Shown here piece by piece: positions 54,812 to 64,000 of a stretch of DNA of 64,000 nucleotides. Source of the stretch: Suillus spraguei. Taxonomy: Eukaryota; Basidiomycota; Agaricomycetes; Boletales; Suillaceae. Each line of letters begins with the position of its first letter. Within the stretch, counting starts at the first letter, position 1. The translations under genes and the position numbers were made by a program. The notes under the pieces are model-generated. The model did not search any database. It was not told where the DNA came from and saw only the letters and a program-made list of their open reading frames with translations. Where the stretch lies: NCBI GenBank assembly GCA_016800925.1, contig JABCPU010000229.1, positions 45,147 to 109,146 of the forward strand, written 5' to 3'.

Positions 54812-56748
54812 TCACCATTCATCCACTGCGCCATCATTCTCTGACTCATCACTCGAAAATTGCCAAACAATTAAGGGTCCAACACCCGCAGAACTGCCAT
54901 CCAATGGAACATCAGGTTCATCCAGCTCGGCTAGAGCGTTTAAGTTGTGGACGTGAGAATCACCTTTGGCCTCGTCAGTATATAATTGATTAAAGGAGAT
55001 TTGCGTCGTACCTAGGCCCAATCCTCCACGCACGCCACCCATGTAATACATGTCATCCGGTTCCTCGTTGAAAGGTAAATCGGCATGGCCACTGATCAAT
55101 GTCAATGCACCGGTGGCGGCACCTTCATTTTCCGTCCGAGTCAGTAGTAAGTTGGGATGTGGGTTCTCTGCAAGCTGTACAGCAGACAGCACATTCCTAT
55201 ATACAGTCCAAACTGATGACCGAGTCACTGCAGGGCGCCCCATTGCATCATAACAATGCTCGATAAAGTTGCCAAGCATAGGTGGGACAAGGTCGAATAC
55301 CGGGTTGGAAGCATCGATATAGACATTGCGAACGTAGTCGATGCCCTCGCGATCTATAGAAACCTAGTTGGCATAGTCAAGTAAGCCTTTGTGTGCGGTC
55401 ACTTGTGCAAATGAATACCTTGAAATCCAATGCTCCGAAATCTTCGGGAGAATGGTAGATAAGAGTTGGGACACCGTGTGGGAGTACCTAGGGGGATTGT
55501 AAGCACACATTTTAATGAGACAGAAATAAGTAGATACCTTGTTGCGGTCACGCCTCTTGGCGGAATTGTTCACTCGGTCTCTATAAGCGTCAAGCTCCTG
55601 CTGCAGCCAGGGTATAAAAACCCAACGAAAAATCATCCTAGAAGACAACAAGACATATAAGGGCATAGGACCATAAGACAAGCGCTACGTACATTTGGAG
55701 AGTATCCGCTGAGTCGTACCAACCCTCAATGACACCTTCGTCCAGCAAATTCTCGAAGCCAGGTGTGAACCTACGCCGGAGTTGTGACCAAGTGATTTCC
55801 GGCATTACGTTTTTCTTCGTGCGCATCCAACGATGTTGCAGAGTTCCTTGCAGGGTTGGGTCATAGCGCTGGCGAAGAAGCGTCTGCGCGTTCGCAATGC
55901 CATAATTTTCGGACCCTAAATCGGATTGAGTGATCAGCGGCATATCTAGCACTTGCGTCAGTGAAGTATTTACAAATGGCATATCACTCACGGCCAAGTT
56001 CTGCGATTGTGTCGAGATAGTAGTTGAGGATTAACTGTGGGTTTCTGTTAGAATGCCAAACTCGGATCCACATTATCCGCCCTGAAAACGGCTCGATTCC
56101 AGTGTGAAGACCGAGCCCAAATCTGAGCCATTTGTCGTGCTGGTCAACGGCAAAGAGATCGTTAACGCCAGCTGCCCAGAAGCGCTTTCGTTTCAATTTT
56201 CTGGCCTTACGTTGTCGCACGAGTTCTGGTTCATAGGCAGCGAAGTAAGACATCATGACTGATCTATTATAGTCACGGTTGCGATGTCAGTCTTTGACAA
56301 ACAGATCAACTTGACAAAATTACCTAGATACACTCATACTCTTTTCGTGAAAGAGCAGACTGATCATCTCTCGTGTTCCGGCGTGAGGGTACATCTTGCG
56401 AAGATCCGTCACAGCTTCGTGGATTGTTTCTATAGTGTGACCCTGCCGGCGAGACCGTTCAAGGCCCATGTCCACACGGATTTGACGAAACTTTGTGAGT
56501 CTAGGATAGTTATGAGCAATTAAGTCAGCTAATCATAAATATCGTATACGTACCCGATACCGTAGCGTTCTGTATTGAAATGTTTTTGTAAGGCCTGGAC
56601 GATTTCTTTGTCGTTGAGCCGTGTCTTCCAATAGCGTAGTATATGAGGCGCGAGTTCATCTAAGGGGGCTAGGATGAAGATCAAAGTCAGGGAGTGGTAT
56701 TGAAGCGAATGCGCCACACTTACGTGTTGGTTTATGCTGGTTGGGCAT
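54812..56748 (-). CDS. Integrase-core (DDE) domain protein, fungal transposon-derived type
   Basis: A frequent mushroom gene type with a retroviral-integrase-like rve core. The ATG at 56748 gives MPNQHKPT; an intron leads to PLDELAPHILRYWKTRLNDK, EIVQALQKHFNTERYGIG, a helical DNA-binding start. Later exons: a second helix set (RQGHTIETIHEAVTDLRKMY), then RFWAAGVNDLFAVDQHDKWL (first Asp), GIEPFSGRIMWIRVWHSN, MPLITQSDLGSENYGIANAQ (second Asp), and MPEITWSQLRRRFTPGFENL (likely Glu). FRWVFIPWLQQELDAYRDRV, NNSAKRRDRNKVLPHGVPTL and NPVFDLVPPMLGNFIEHCYD continue, ending with an acidic tail at 54812. Six or seven exons join without any stop, so unlike its neighbours this gene looks intact. Whether it is an active mobile gene or domesticated cannot be read from the sequence. 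Confidence 0.78.
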
Positions 56749-57729
56749 GATAAGGGGTGCAGGACGGTATGGTCCCACTTTACGATGCTGTTATATTTAT
56801 TATCTCCGTAAAGTCACAGTAAAGCCTCCGACTTACCTTGTTCTGAACTTCTGATGAAGTTCTGACTTGCGCACTGGTTAAGGTCCTCGGATATCACTCA
56901 ACTTGCAAGGTATGTCCATAGGTACTGTAAAAGACTTACCTTGTTCTGACTTCAAGTTGTGCAGTTAAGGTCCTCGCCGACTCCTCGGATCACATGCGCA
57001 TTGCGCACTGCGCATCGCCTCTTTCATGCCGCACTTCCATGTGCCTTTCATTGGTGTTAGATCGCCGGATTACATGCGCATTGCGCATCGCCTCTTTCAT
57101 GCCGCACTTCCATGCCTTTCATTGGTGTTAGATCGCCCCTTTCATATTGTGCAAGCTGTGCTGGTGCATGCCGCAAACTGCAGATCGCCTCTTTCATGCC
57201 GCAAACCTCACACCACTTACATGCCTCGCCTCTTTCGTTCATCAAATCACAGAGGTTTATGGCGCTCTTTCATCCTCCCTCTTTCAATTCATCATCCTCC
57301 CTCTTTCAATCCTCCCTCTTTCAATCCTCCCATGCAAATCGCCCCATTGATGCCGCAAACAACCTCGGGCTTCACCACTCCGGCTTCACCACATGCTCAG
57401 AGGCTCCAGTACGTGTTCTCACTTGGCGCTCTAGCTTAGTCTCACTCACTCATTCTGTTGGTGCTCTAGCTTAGTCTCACTCATTCCGAGTAACTTGTTC
57501 ACCATCTGAATGCTCATTCTGAGTTACTGACGGTCCGTTCACCATCTGGATGCTCATTCTGAGTTACTGACGGTCCGGTAGATGTGCTCTCATTTTGCTA
57601 ACTAGGTAGTATGGCCACAGAGGCTCTGACCGCTCGTTCTGAGCGACTGACCGTATTTAATCCTGCATTGAAATATATTGTTTCTCGCACCTTCATCGTG
57701 TCTGTCCTCGTCTCACACCTTCAACATTC
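56749..57729. other. Divergent intergenic region with several tandem duplications
   Basis: Lies between the integrase-core gene (-) and the alpha-kinase gene (+), so it holds both promoters. It contains direct repeats: 57000-57058 with 57072-57131 (ACATGCGCATTGCGCA, CGCCTCTTTCATGCCGCACT, TTTCATTGGTGTTAGATCGC); CTCTAGCTTAGTCTCACTCA twice near 57430-57480; and GAATGCTCATTCTGAGTTAC-type units twice near 57505-57575. CCTCCCTCTTTCAAT is also repeated near 57290-57325. Confidence 0.6.
57000..57580 (+). repeat. Cluster of three short direct-repeat arrays upstream of the alpha-kinase gene
   Basis: Three unrelated units are each duplicated within 600 bp: a 72-bp spaced unit at 57000 and 57072, a 46-bp spaced unit (CTCTAGCTTAGTCTCACTCA) near 57430, and a 47-bp spaced unit (CTCATTCTGAGTTACTGACG) near 57512. 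Copies are nearly identical. Confidence 0.65.
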
Positions 57730-60211
57730 ATGGCCTCCTACGAACTTGCGTCACAGTTCACTGAAGATGCGTTTGCCAAAGAAGATCTCATTTGTGAACG
57801 TTCTGCCTGTGCTGCAAAGATTTTGAAGGGAGATCCATGTTTCTACATTGCGACAATCGTCATTGGCCAGCGCGGGCGCTTTGTTTGCGCAACTTGTCAC
57901 CGGCACTATCAAGGCAAAGCAGCAACATCAATGAGGCCCACTGCTCAACGTCCGAACCCTCAGCGTCCGAACCCTCAAGGCAATGCTCAAGTTATCCGGC
58001 AAAATATCAATGCTGCATGGAGACCAGGTTTGATTGATTTCATACTCGCGTCCATTTTACATTTACTGATGTGATCTCTCAGCGGTAGCTCAGCAGCCGC
58101 CACCACGTGTAGTGGCTACTAGTGCTGGGCCAGATATAGCTGTCCCTTCTAGCTGGGCTCAGCCTGGCTACTCAGTAAACCATGCACAATACGGTGCCGA
58201 ACGAGAACGCTGGGCTAAGCAAGCATATGCTGTACCCCCAGCGGAGACTATTAGCTTGGAAATTACCGCTGTTCGGGAAGGTGGAAATAGAAGGAAGGGC
58301 GCTCGTGGTATACCTTTTGGAGTACGTAGATGGATTCTGCTACATCTATCGCATACTGACAACTCTGAATTCTGAATTTCAGAACATATGTGAGGGCCGA
58401 AAAGACGTTGATGCACGCATTGACGCACCCGGACTCATCACACTTTCGCTGGATACCATCTTGCCGAAGATCCAAGCTTTTGCGACAGGCTTTCCATGGC
58501 GCCAGGACCAATTCGTCATTCGAGATGGTGGATGGGTTGATTTATCAACCCATCCGCCACGTCAGCCTTATTTTTACTCCCAATGCACGCAGGCAACTCG
58601 CAAAGGCTTGCGCGCTATGACATTCAAGTCGAAAATTTTTTTATTGTATGTCGTTGTGCCCACGGCTCAATGGGAGGACTACGAAACGTGGCTTGAAAAA
58701 GCTGAAGAGGTTTGTATTTTTCAATTATACGATGCCGGTACATACTTACCAAAAAATCTATACCCTTAGGAACGATTCAGCATGGGTTCACAGTCTGAGC
58801 CACTCTTTCTACCTTCTGCGACAAGGAGCATCCATTCAAGCGTCCAATCAAGCGCGCTGGCTGTGGCTTCTGAGCCGCTCTTTCTACCTTCTGCGACAAG
58901 GAGCATCCATTCAAGCGCGCTGGCTGTGGCTGGCACTCAGGCTGATTCGTTGACTATCTCATCAGTCGAAGCACCATCTGAAGCGGCACTGTCCAAAGCG
59001 CCAGTCAAGCGGCCGTTTCAGCGTGAGATTGCGAGTGTCCCATCCTCGCCTCCCCTCAAGAAAATGGCATCTGCCAATGTTGGTTTCCGTTCTCCAGATC
59101 GAGAACAGCTGCGGGAAGTTTTGCAGTCTGGTGGGACTACAGACATAGATGTCCGACAAAGTAAGTACGTGCTATTACTCTTAGTCCTTCTCTGACATCA
59201 CACCTCCTAGTGCTCACTATACAGCACGAGAATATTGAATTCTTCCCCATCCCAACACGCCCGCTATCAGTCATTTTAGACGACCCAAAGCTTCATGCTG
59301 CCTTCCGCACGGACACCGAATTGAGCCACAGCGGCCGACTTACAGTTCAGACCTCGACGGACGACATGCTTGGCGTTGGAGGCTTCAAGACGGCCCATCC
59401 TGGGTTCTTGACGCTTTTATCAGCCCCCGAAATTCCTTTAGGTTCACGCCCACGCCAGAAGGTCGCTGTCAAGCGACCATTTTACAAGAAGTACCCTCCA
59501 GGCAGCAGCACAAACCCGATCAATTTTTCGATTGGACGCTATACGATAAGTGACGAGCTTCCAAAGCTGTTCAGAGAAGCCAATGTCTTGTACTGGGCAC
59601 GCTCATTGCTCACATTTGCATATGAATACATAGACCATTGTGTTGCTAATTCATCCGACACTCCGCCCTTTCACATCCCTCGCTTGCGTTTTGTCGAGGC
59701 CGGTCTCGCATTGTCACACGATCACACACAACCTGGCCACAAATCAAAGTCACTGACCATGCCTCGGGCTGGGTACCTCGTCGAAGAGTTGATCACCGAT
59801 GATTTCATCAAATATATCCATAATATGGATTGCAACCCTATGCTTGATCCATACGAGGTTGGCTATGAAATCGCCGAATTTCTAGCTTGCACGCAACACA
59901 TACAGTTTGCCAAAACCGGCGGTCTCGCTTTCATTTCCGATTACCAAGGTGGATTGGAGATTTTGTCTGACCCTCAAGTTCTTACACATCCGTACGTGAT
60001 TTCATTTTAAAATATTACTCGTAACTCAACTGGGGACTATAGCCTGGTCAACAAAGGGAAGGATGATATCTTCGGGGATGGCAACATCGAACGTGCAGTT
60101 AGCACATTCGAGAAGGAGCACAATTGCAACAAGTTTTGTAAATGGAGTGGCTTTAAGTTGAAAATTTACGAAAAGTTGGAAATTGACGAAGCAGAGACGG
60201 AGACAGATTAA
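57730..60211 (+). CDS. Alpha-type (MHCK/EF2K-like) protein kinase
   Basis: Atypical kinase family expanded in mushrooms. The ATG at 57730 gives MASYELASQFTEDAFAKEDL, then a cysteine-rich head, CERSACAAKILKGDPCFYI and GRFVCATCHRHYQGKA, probably zinc-binding. Several small exons follow, including VDLSTHPPRQPYFYSQCTQA. A 25-codon duplication (SEPLFLPSATRSIHSS twice, 58794-58842 and 58869-58917) precedes the kinase domain from about 59200: GVGGFKTAHPGFLTLL, QKVAVKRPFYKKYPPG (the Lys), FREANVLYWARSLLTFAYEY, PRAGYLVEELITDDFIKYIH, ECTQ-like LACTQHIQFAKTGGLAFISD, YQGGLEILSDPQVLTHP, and after an intron DDIFGDGNIERAV and FEKEHNCNKFCKWSGFKL, with the Gly-rich loop and the C-terminal His/Cys zinc site. 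TAA at 60209-60211. Intact as far as I can splice it; substrates unknown. Confidence 0.85.
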
Positions 60212-62747
60212 TCTTGGGACTTGTAGATTTCTTGCTGGGGCTTGTAGATTCACGTTTTGTTTGGACATGCTTATATCAAAGTATTATTTGCACGCAGTGT
60301 TTGGGGTCCCTCAACTGCATGTGACCAAAGTCGCTGGCAAAACGAGCACGGTGCTCCGGCTTTCCATAGATGACATGATTTTGTGTTGTGCAGATGACTT
60401 CGTTCCGTACGTCCATCAGAGTCAGCAATACCCAAACCGGAACACCCTCAGTATCACAGCAGGTGCTCACCAACTCAACAGCAATTGCCTCGCGGTCCTT
60501 ATCTGCTGGTTTTGGCCGCATGAATAACCTCAAAGTAACTGTGCGGTGCTCAGCCTCTTCCACTTCTACTGCTAGTACAGTCCCTCCACCTCCCACCATC
60601 ATTATCTCTGAGCCAGTGATACACTCCCTGACACTGGAAACCATGGAGGAACGCATTCGCAAGCCGATTCTGCCACTTCTGCCGGCGCAACCGGCACAAT
60701 TAGTCGCAAACAATTCTGCCCCCAGCACTATTCCTAATGCAGAATCTGATATTTACACATGTGCACCCTGTTTCTAAATATATATACTGGATGTTACCGA
60801 TGCTAATAGTGGCGATTCAGGCCACGAATTTCGAGTCGATTCTTCAACTGAATCGACCGTAGGTTTGAATACCTCTATCGGATTCTCATCACTGACTTAG
60901 TAGATAATTCAATGTGTAGATAAGTCCTGCTATACCATCCACCATGACTCGGTACACTCCACGTCAGTAACGTGCCCAACGGCTGTTACGAGACTTTCTC
61001 CAATACAGCGGTGTCAATGTGCTCGTCAGGCCAAATATATTTTGCATCCAACAATTCTGCAAGTGATGGAGAATCTGAGGATTCCTATCTCTCGTCACCT
61101 ACCACCAAACAATCATTCACCGTCGGATTATGCAACCAAACAATCGGTTTTTATTGTATATAACTAATATACTTTGTACGAAGATTTGAGGAATATCGGG
61201 TAGGATGTTATTCCACGATGAATAGTCTGTCCACCGTCAACCGAAAAAGGTATATTTACTTCCCGGCTTTGATGACATTGATAAGAGACACTCTCCACCG
61301 GCAACACTTTGGCTACATACACCTTTGTCAGCTCGCTTGCAGAATCGAATGGTTATATATTTGGAGGTAGTGTGCATGTATTTCCGTGATATCTAAGTCT
61401 GATTCTAGACATAAAACAGTGAAAATTTGGTAACATAACATAACATTGCACAAGTGTCCAAAATATTTTATGCCTACCAATATATAATAGAGCAAAAAAA
61501 TTACATGAGATAGTACCGTGATGTGAGGCAAACGTAAATGACTGTACTGATTCCACCTCACAGGCATCTAAATCTGAGAATTTTATCATATGTTTTTTTG
61601 GATGTATCATGTATTTGATAATTTAATTCATAACAAAAATACAAATCTAGACTTGTCAAAAGGGCGATTCACTCGATTCTAACGCGACCTCCAAATCGAT
61701 GTCTGAATCGGTGCGTGAATCGACGTGTCTAACTTCCTCTATAGTTCATGGTGTCTGTCGCGGTTCTGAGCTTATCATAGATCTTGTATAACTACAAAAC
61801 TATAATATAATAAGCGCGAAGCTGAGCTCAGAAGCAAACTCGAGTCCCTTGCTAGCGTGTTCTGCTTGAACAATATCGGACCCTTATCCAGCAGTAAGAC
61901 GAAAAATTTGAAATCAGGTCCATCGATACTGTCTGACTGTGTCACTTCCAGGTGGCGGAGGGCGCCTAAGTGAGAGTCTTTTGTCTGAGAGAAATATATA
62001 TATATATATAATCTATTGATATAAACGTAGCTGTAGCTCCTGGCCCCAGACCAGCTGGTGAACTGTGAGATTGCTCATATAATACACCGCCTTGGTATCA
62101 ATAGTGTCCCAGGCCCTTCCTGTCATCGCGCCATCCCGTGCGCCACTAATACGTACACTGATCGAGCTATGCTATGCTCACAACCAATAGCACATGACTG
62201 CAACATTGTAAGCACGCTGACTTACTACAGTTCCCGTACTTGATCTACACAAAGCTTTCAGTGTCACTTGGCATAATAGTTAAGCGGACGACAAGTCACA
62301 AACATGCATCTTCCATGGATTGGTCAATGAAGTTCATGAATGCGTTCCAGGTATCAACACGACAATAAAATATACTATTTTTATTGCTCTGCCTGACAAT
62401 CCGTACCTTTTAGCTAGCACAGCTCCTATTGAGAATAGCATGTGTCATGTAGCTGAAAACGAGTAATCGTCTGTCACAGATATGAAGCCAAGTCAGGGAT
62501 TTGCCCCCTTGCAACATATAACCACAAAAATCAAAGGGAACAAACATATCAAGTAGGTCGTGCTACCTGAATTTTCAAACAGGCCCTCTGCCGGCTGCAT
62601 TAAGGCCACAAGGTCCATAGCTTATAATTCCACGGCCTCCACAGGTTAGCACCTATACTATTAGTGTGATGCATCTCCACATGCTACCATGTATCGTTTA
62701 GGAGCGTTGATTAAACAACAGACCGAGCTTCCACGTTACTAAAGATA
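60212..62747. other. 2.5-kb AT-rich region with one unassigned ORF and little else
   Basis: A plus-strand frame at 60388-60777 (including NNLKVTVRCSASSTSTAST, PPPPTIIISEPVIHSLTLE, ending YTCAPCF) is open for 129 codons but resembles no family I know and has a non-ATG start; it may be a fragment. 60335-60395 shares a 36-bp motif with 54604-54640. GAATCG/CGATTC motifs recur near 60830-60890 and 61665-61730. A TA microsatellite lies at about 61995-62010. No RNA gene or promoter is recognisable. Confidence 0.4.
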
Positions 62748-64000
62748 CTACAAGTCCTCAATCGACGGTCCGAGGCTTCGGCCGTTGATTGTAATATCAG
62801 GGTTCGATGCCGGCTTTGGCTGTGAATCGTCCAGCTTTTTCTCTTGGAGACTAGGATTGTTCATCACTGATCCTGCCTCCGCCTTCAGGGCTCGCGAGTA
62901 ATCTTCTAGTTCGTTTGCAAGCGCGCGAAGGACGAGCTGAGGCGTCGAGAGGACTTGAGCAGCGTAAAATCTAAGCTTCATTTGAATGTGACTAGGCACA
63001 CCAATTGATTGTGGAGCGAAAAGACGAGAGAGATCCGATAGTGCGGCTAATAATGTAACGGAGCGATGGTCGCTCAATGTACTATTATCAGAAGATGCAG
63101 CGACCACTAATTTGGGTCTCGCGATGACGGATAAATCATGCAAGAGCACCGACAAGGACTCGGCGCCCACGATCCCCTTGAATAGGACTGAGTACCACCC
63201 CAGTGATCGATAATAAGGAACAACATACACGGTCGAAGCGTGACCACACGTCAGTGATAGCACTGCCCAACGTCAAGTACAGCACTTGTGACTGACGAGT
63301 TACCAGGAACGGGGCAACCCGGGAGATGATTCTGCGCGCCTCTGCTTCATCTTGCGCGTCATTTTCTGCAGAGGATAATGGTGAAAGAGATAGATGGCGG
63401 GTAGCAAACGCATAAGCAACACTACCACGATCAGGAAATCATTTAGACGGCAGATTTTAAAGACTTACAGGACAGCGCAAACATTGTAAATCAGGGAGGG
63501 ACTACTGGCCTGACGTTTTATAAGATTGCGCGGGACCTCCATCAGTGCAGGTTGTGGTCCATATCGCGTGCTTGCACTCGAAGATCCTTCCAGGGAAACC
63601 TCCCACCACGGCTCCCGCCTCACGGACTGCAATTCTTCACTAGACAGTAATTGTTGGGCTAATTGACTTGTTGGGTCCCTGAGTGCGTTAAAGAACCTGT
63701 CTATTTCTTCCTTGGTCATAAGCCTGAGTAATTCGTCGGAGGATGCTGAAGCTAAACAGACCACGTTCGATTACAAACTAGCAAAAAAATCAGGAGCACA
63801 TACAAATATTCACACCGGCGAATCTAGAGACAAGATCGTCGGAGTCACTGTCAGATTCATCCTGGTCACACAGTAGGCTGTTGTCCTCCTGCTGAGTTTG
63901 TTCTTCGAGGCGCTTCAGCAACTCAAGCATCTTTTCTCTCTCTTCGTGTGTTTTTGAAGATTTTGTTTCGATTCCGGTCTGGATTTCTTTTCGGTAAAAT
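62748..64000 (-). CDS. ZNHIT2-like HIT zinc-finger protein, C-terminal part (cut by window edge)
   Basis: The visible part corresponds to the conserved C-terminus of ZNHIT2, a HIT-finger protein that works with the R2TP chaperone in assembling snRNP/snoRNP and related complexes. At the right edge the translation is charged (ETKSSKTHEEREKMLELLKR, DNSLLCDQDESDSDSDDLV). The exon 63465-63764 gives ELLRLMTKEEIDRFFNALRD, PTSQLAQQLLSSEELQSVRR and EPWWEVSLEGSS; the E-x-x-x-F...PWW pattern is the family hallmark. After more introns come RIISRVAPFLVTRQSQVLYL and the helical tail VLLHDLSVIARPKLVVAASS ending SIEDL, TAG at 62748. The N-terminal HIT finger itself should lie beyond 64000, so the name rests on the C-terminal part. 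Confidence 0.65.

Noticed and set aside
60388..60777. 129-codon ORF treated as a gene
   Set aside because: No ATG at the start, low-complexity Ser/Thr/Pro content and no family recognised; kept only as a note on the region.
1..64000. tRNA, rRNA or snoRNA genes
   Set aside because: I saw no convincing cloverleaf, rRNA block or box C/D or H/ACA arrangement; absence is not proven without a covariance-model scan.

Overview
The window is fungal nuclear DNA, almost certainly from an Agaricomycete (mushroom-forming basidiomycete). The genes are split by short GT-AG introns of about 40-80 nt. Conserved single-copy fungal genes alternate with gene families and transposons typical of that class: alpha-kinases, DUF6818 proteins, fungal integrase-core genes, PIF/Harbinger, hAT, CENP-B-type elements and Helitrons. 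Most ORFs are exons, so coordinates for spliced genes are outer limits. Family assignments come from recognising motifs by eye; no database was searched.

Layout. 1-5.5 kb is a conserved block on the minus strand: pyruvate dehydrogenase E1-alpha (cut by the left edge), a PMT2-type protein O-mannosyltransferase, and fibrillarin (NOP1). 5.9-10.8 kb is a layered transposon graveyard: a decayed gag-like gene with a CCCH-type finger, broken by LTR insertions that themselves carry nested solo LTRs, next to a truncated Ty1/copia gag. 11.5-21.4 kb holds a tiny cysteine-rich secreted peptide gene and three paralogous monocarboxylate-transporter-like MFS genes (two minus, one plus). 22.5-32.4 kb is a second conserved block: HEL2/ZNF598 ribosome-collision E3 ligase, a long coiled-coil protein, a UBP3/USP10-like deubiquitinase, and a four-pass membrane protein whose last exon has been hit by a TIR transposon.

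32.3-54.8 kb is dominated by mobile DNA: a TIR element whose CENP-B-type transposase lacks its DDE domain; a relic of a BEACH/WD40 protein; a decayed duplicate of the 3' half of the deubiquitinase gene; a 6.1-kb near-perfect palindrome made of two head-to-head Helitron helicase fragments with arrays of hairpins at the outer ends; a PIF/Harbinger transposase split by a solo LTR; a minisatellite split by another LTR; a DUF6818 gene; and a hAT transposase split by a third LTR. 54.8-60.2 kb holds an apparently intact integrase-core (DDE) gene and an alpha-type protein kinase gene with an internal duplication. 60.2-62.7 kb is mostly AT-rich and uninformative. The window ends inside a ZNHIT2-like gene.

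Two themes stand out. Several independent insertions can be ordered in time because they interrupt one another or interrupt genes, often with visible target-site duplications. Several conserved genes (HEL2 twice, the coiled-coil gene, the deubiquitinase) lose frame at short homopolymers, each repaired by one extra base, which looks more like consensus indel error than real decay and should be settled before any is called a pseudogene.
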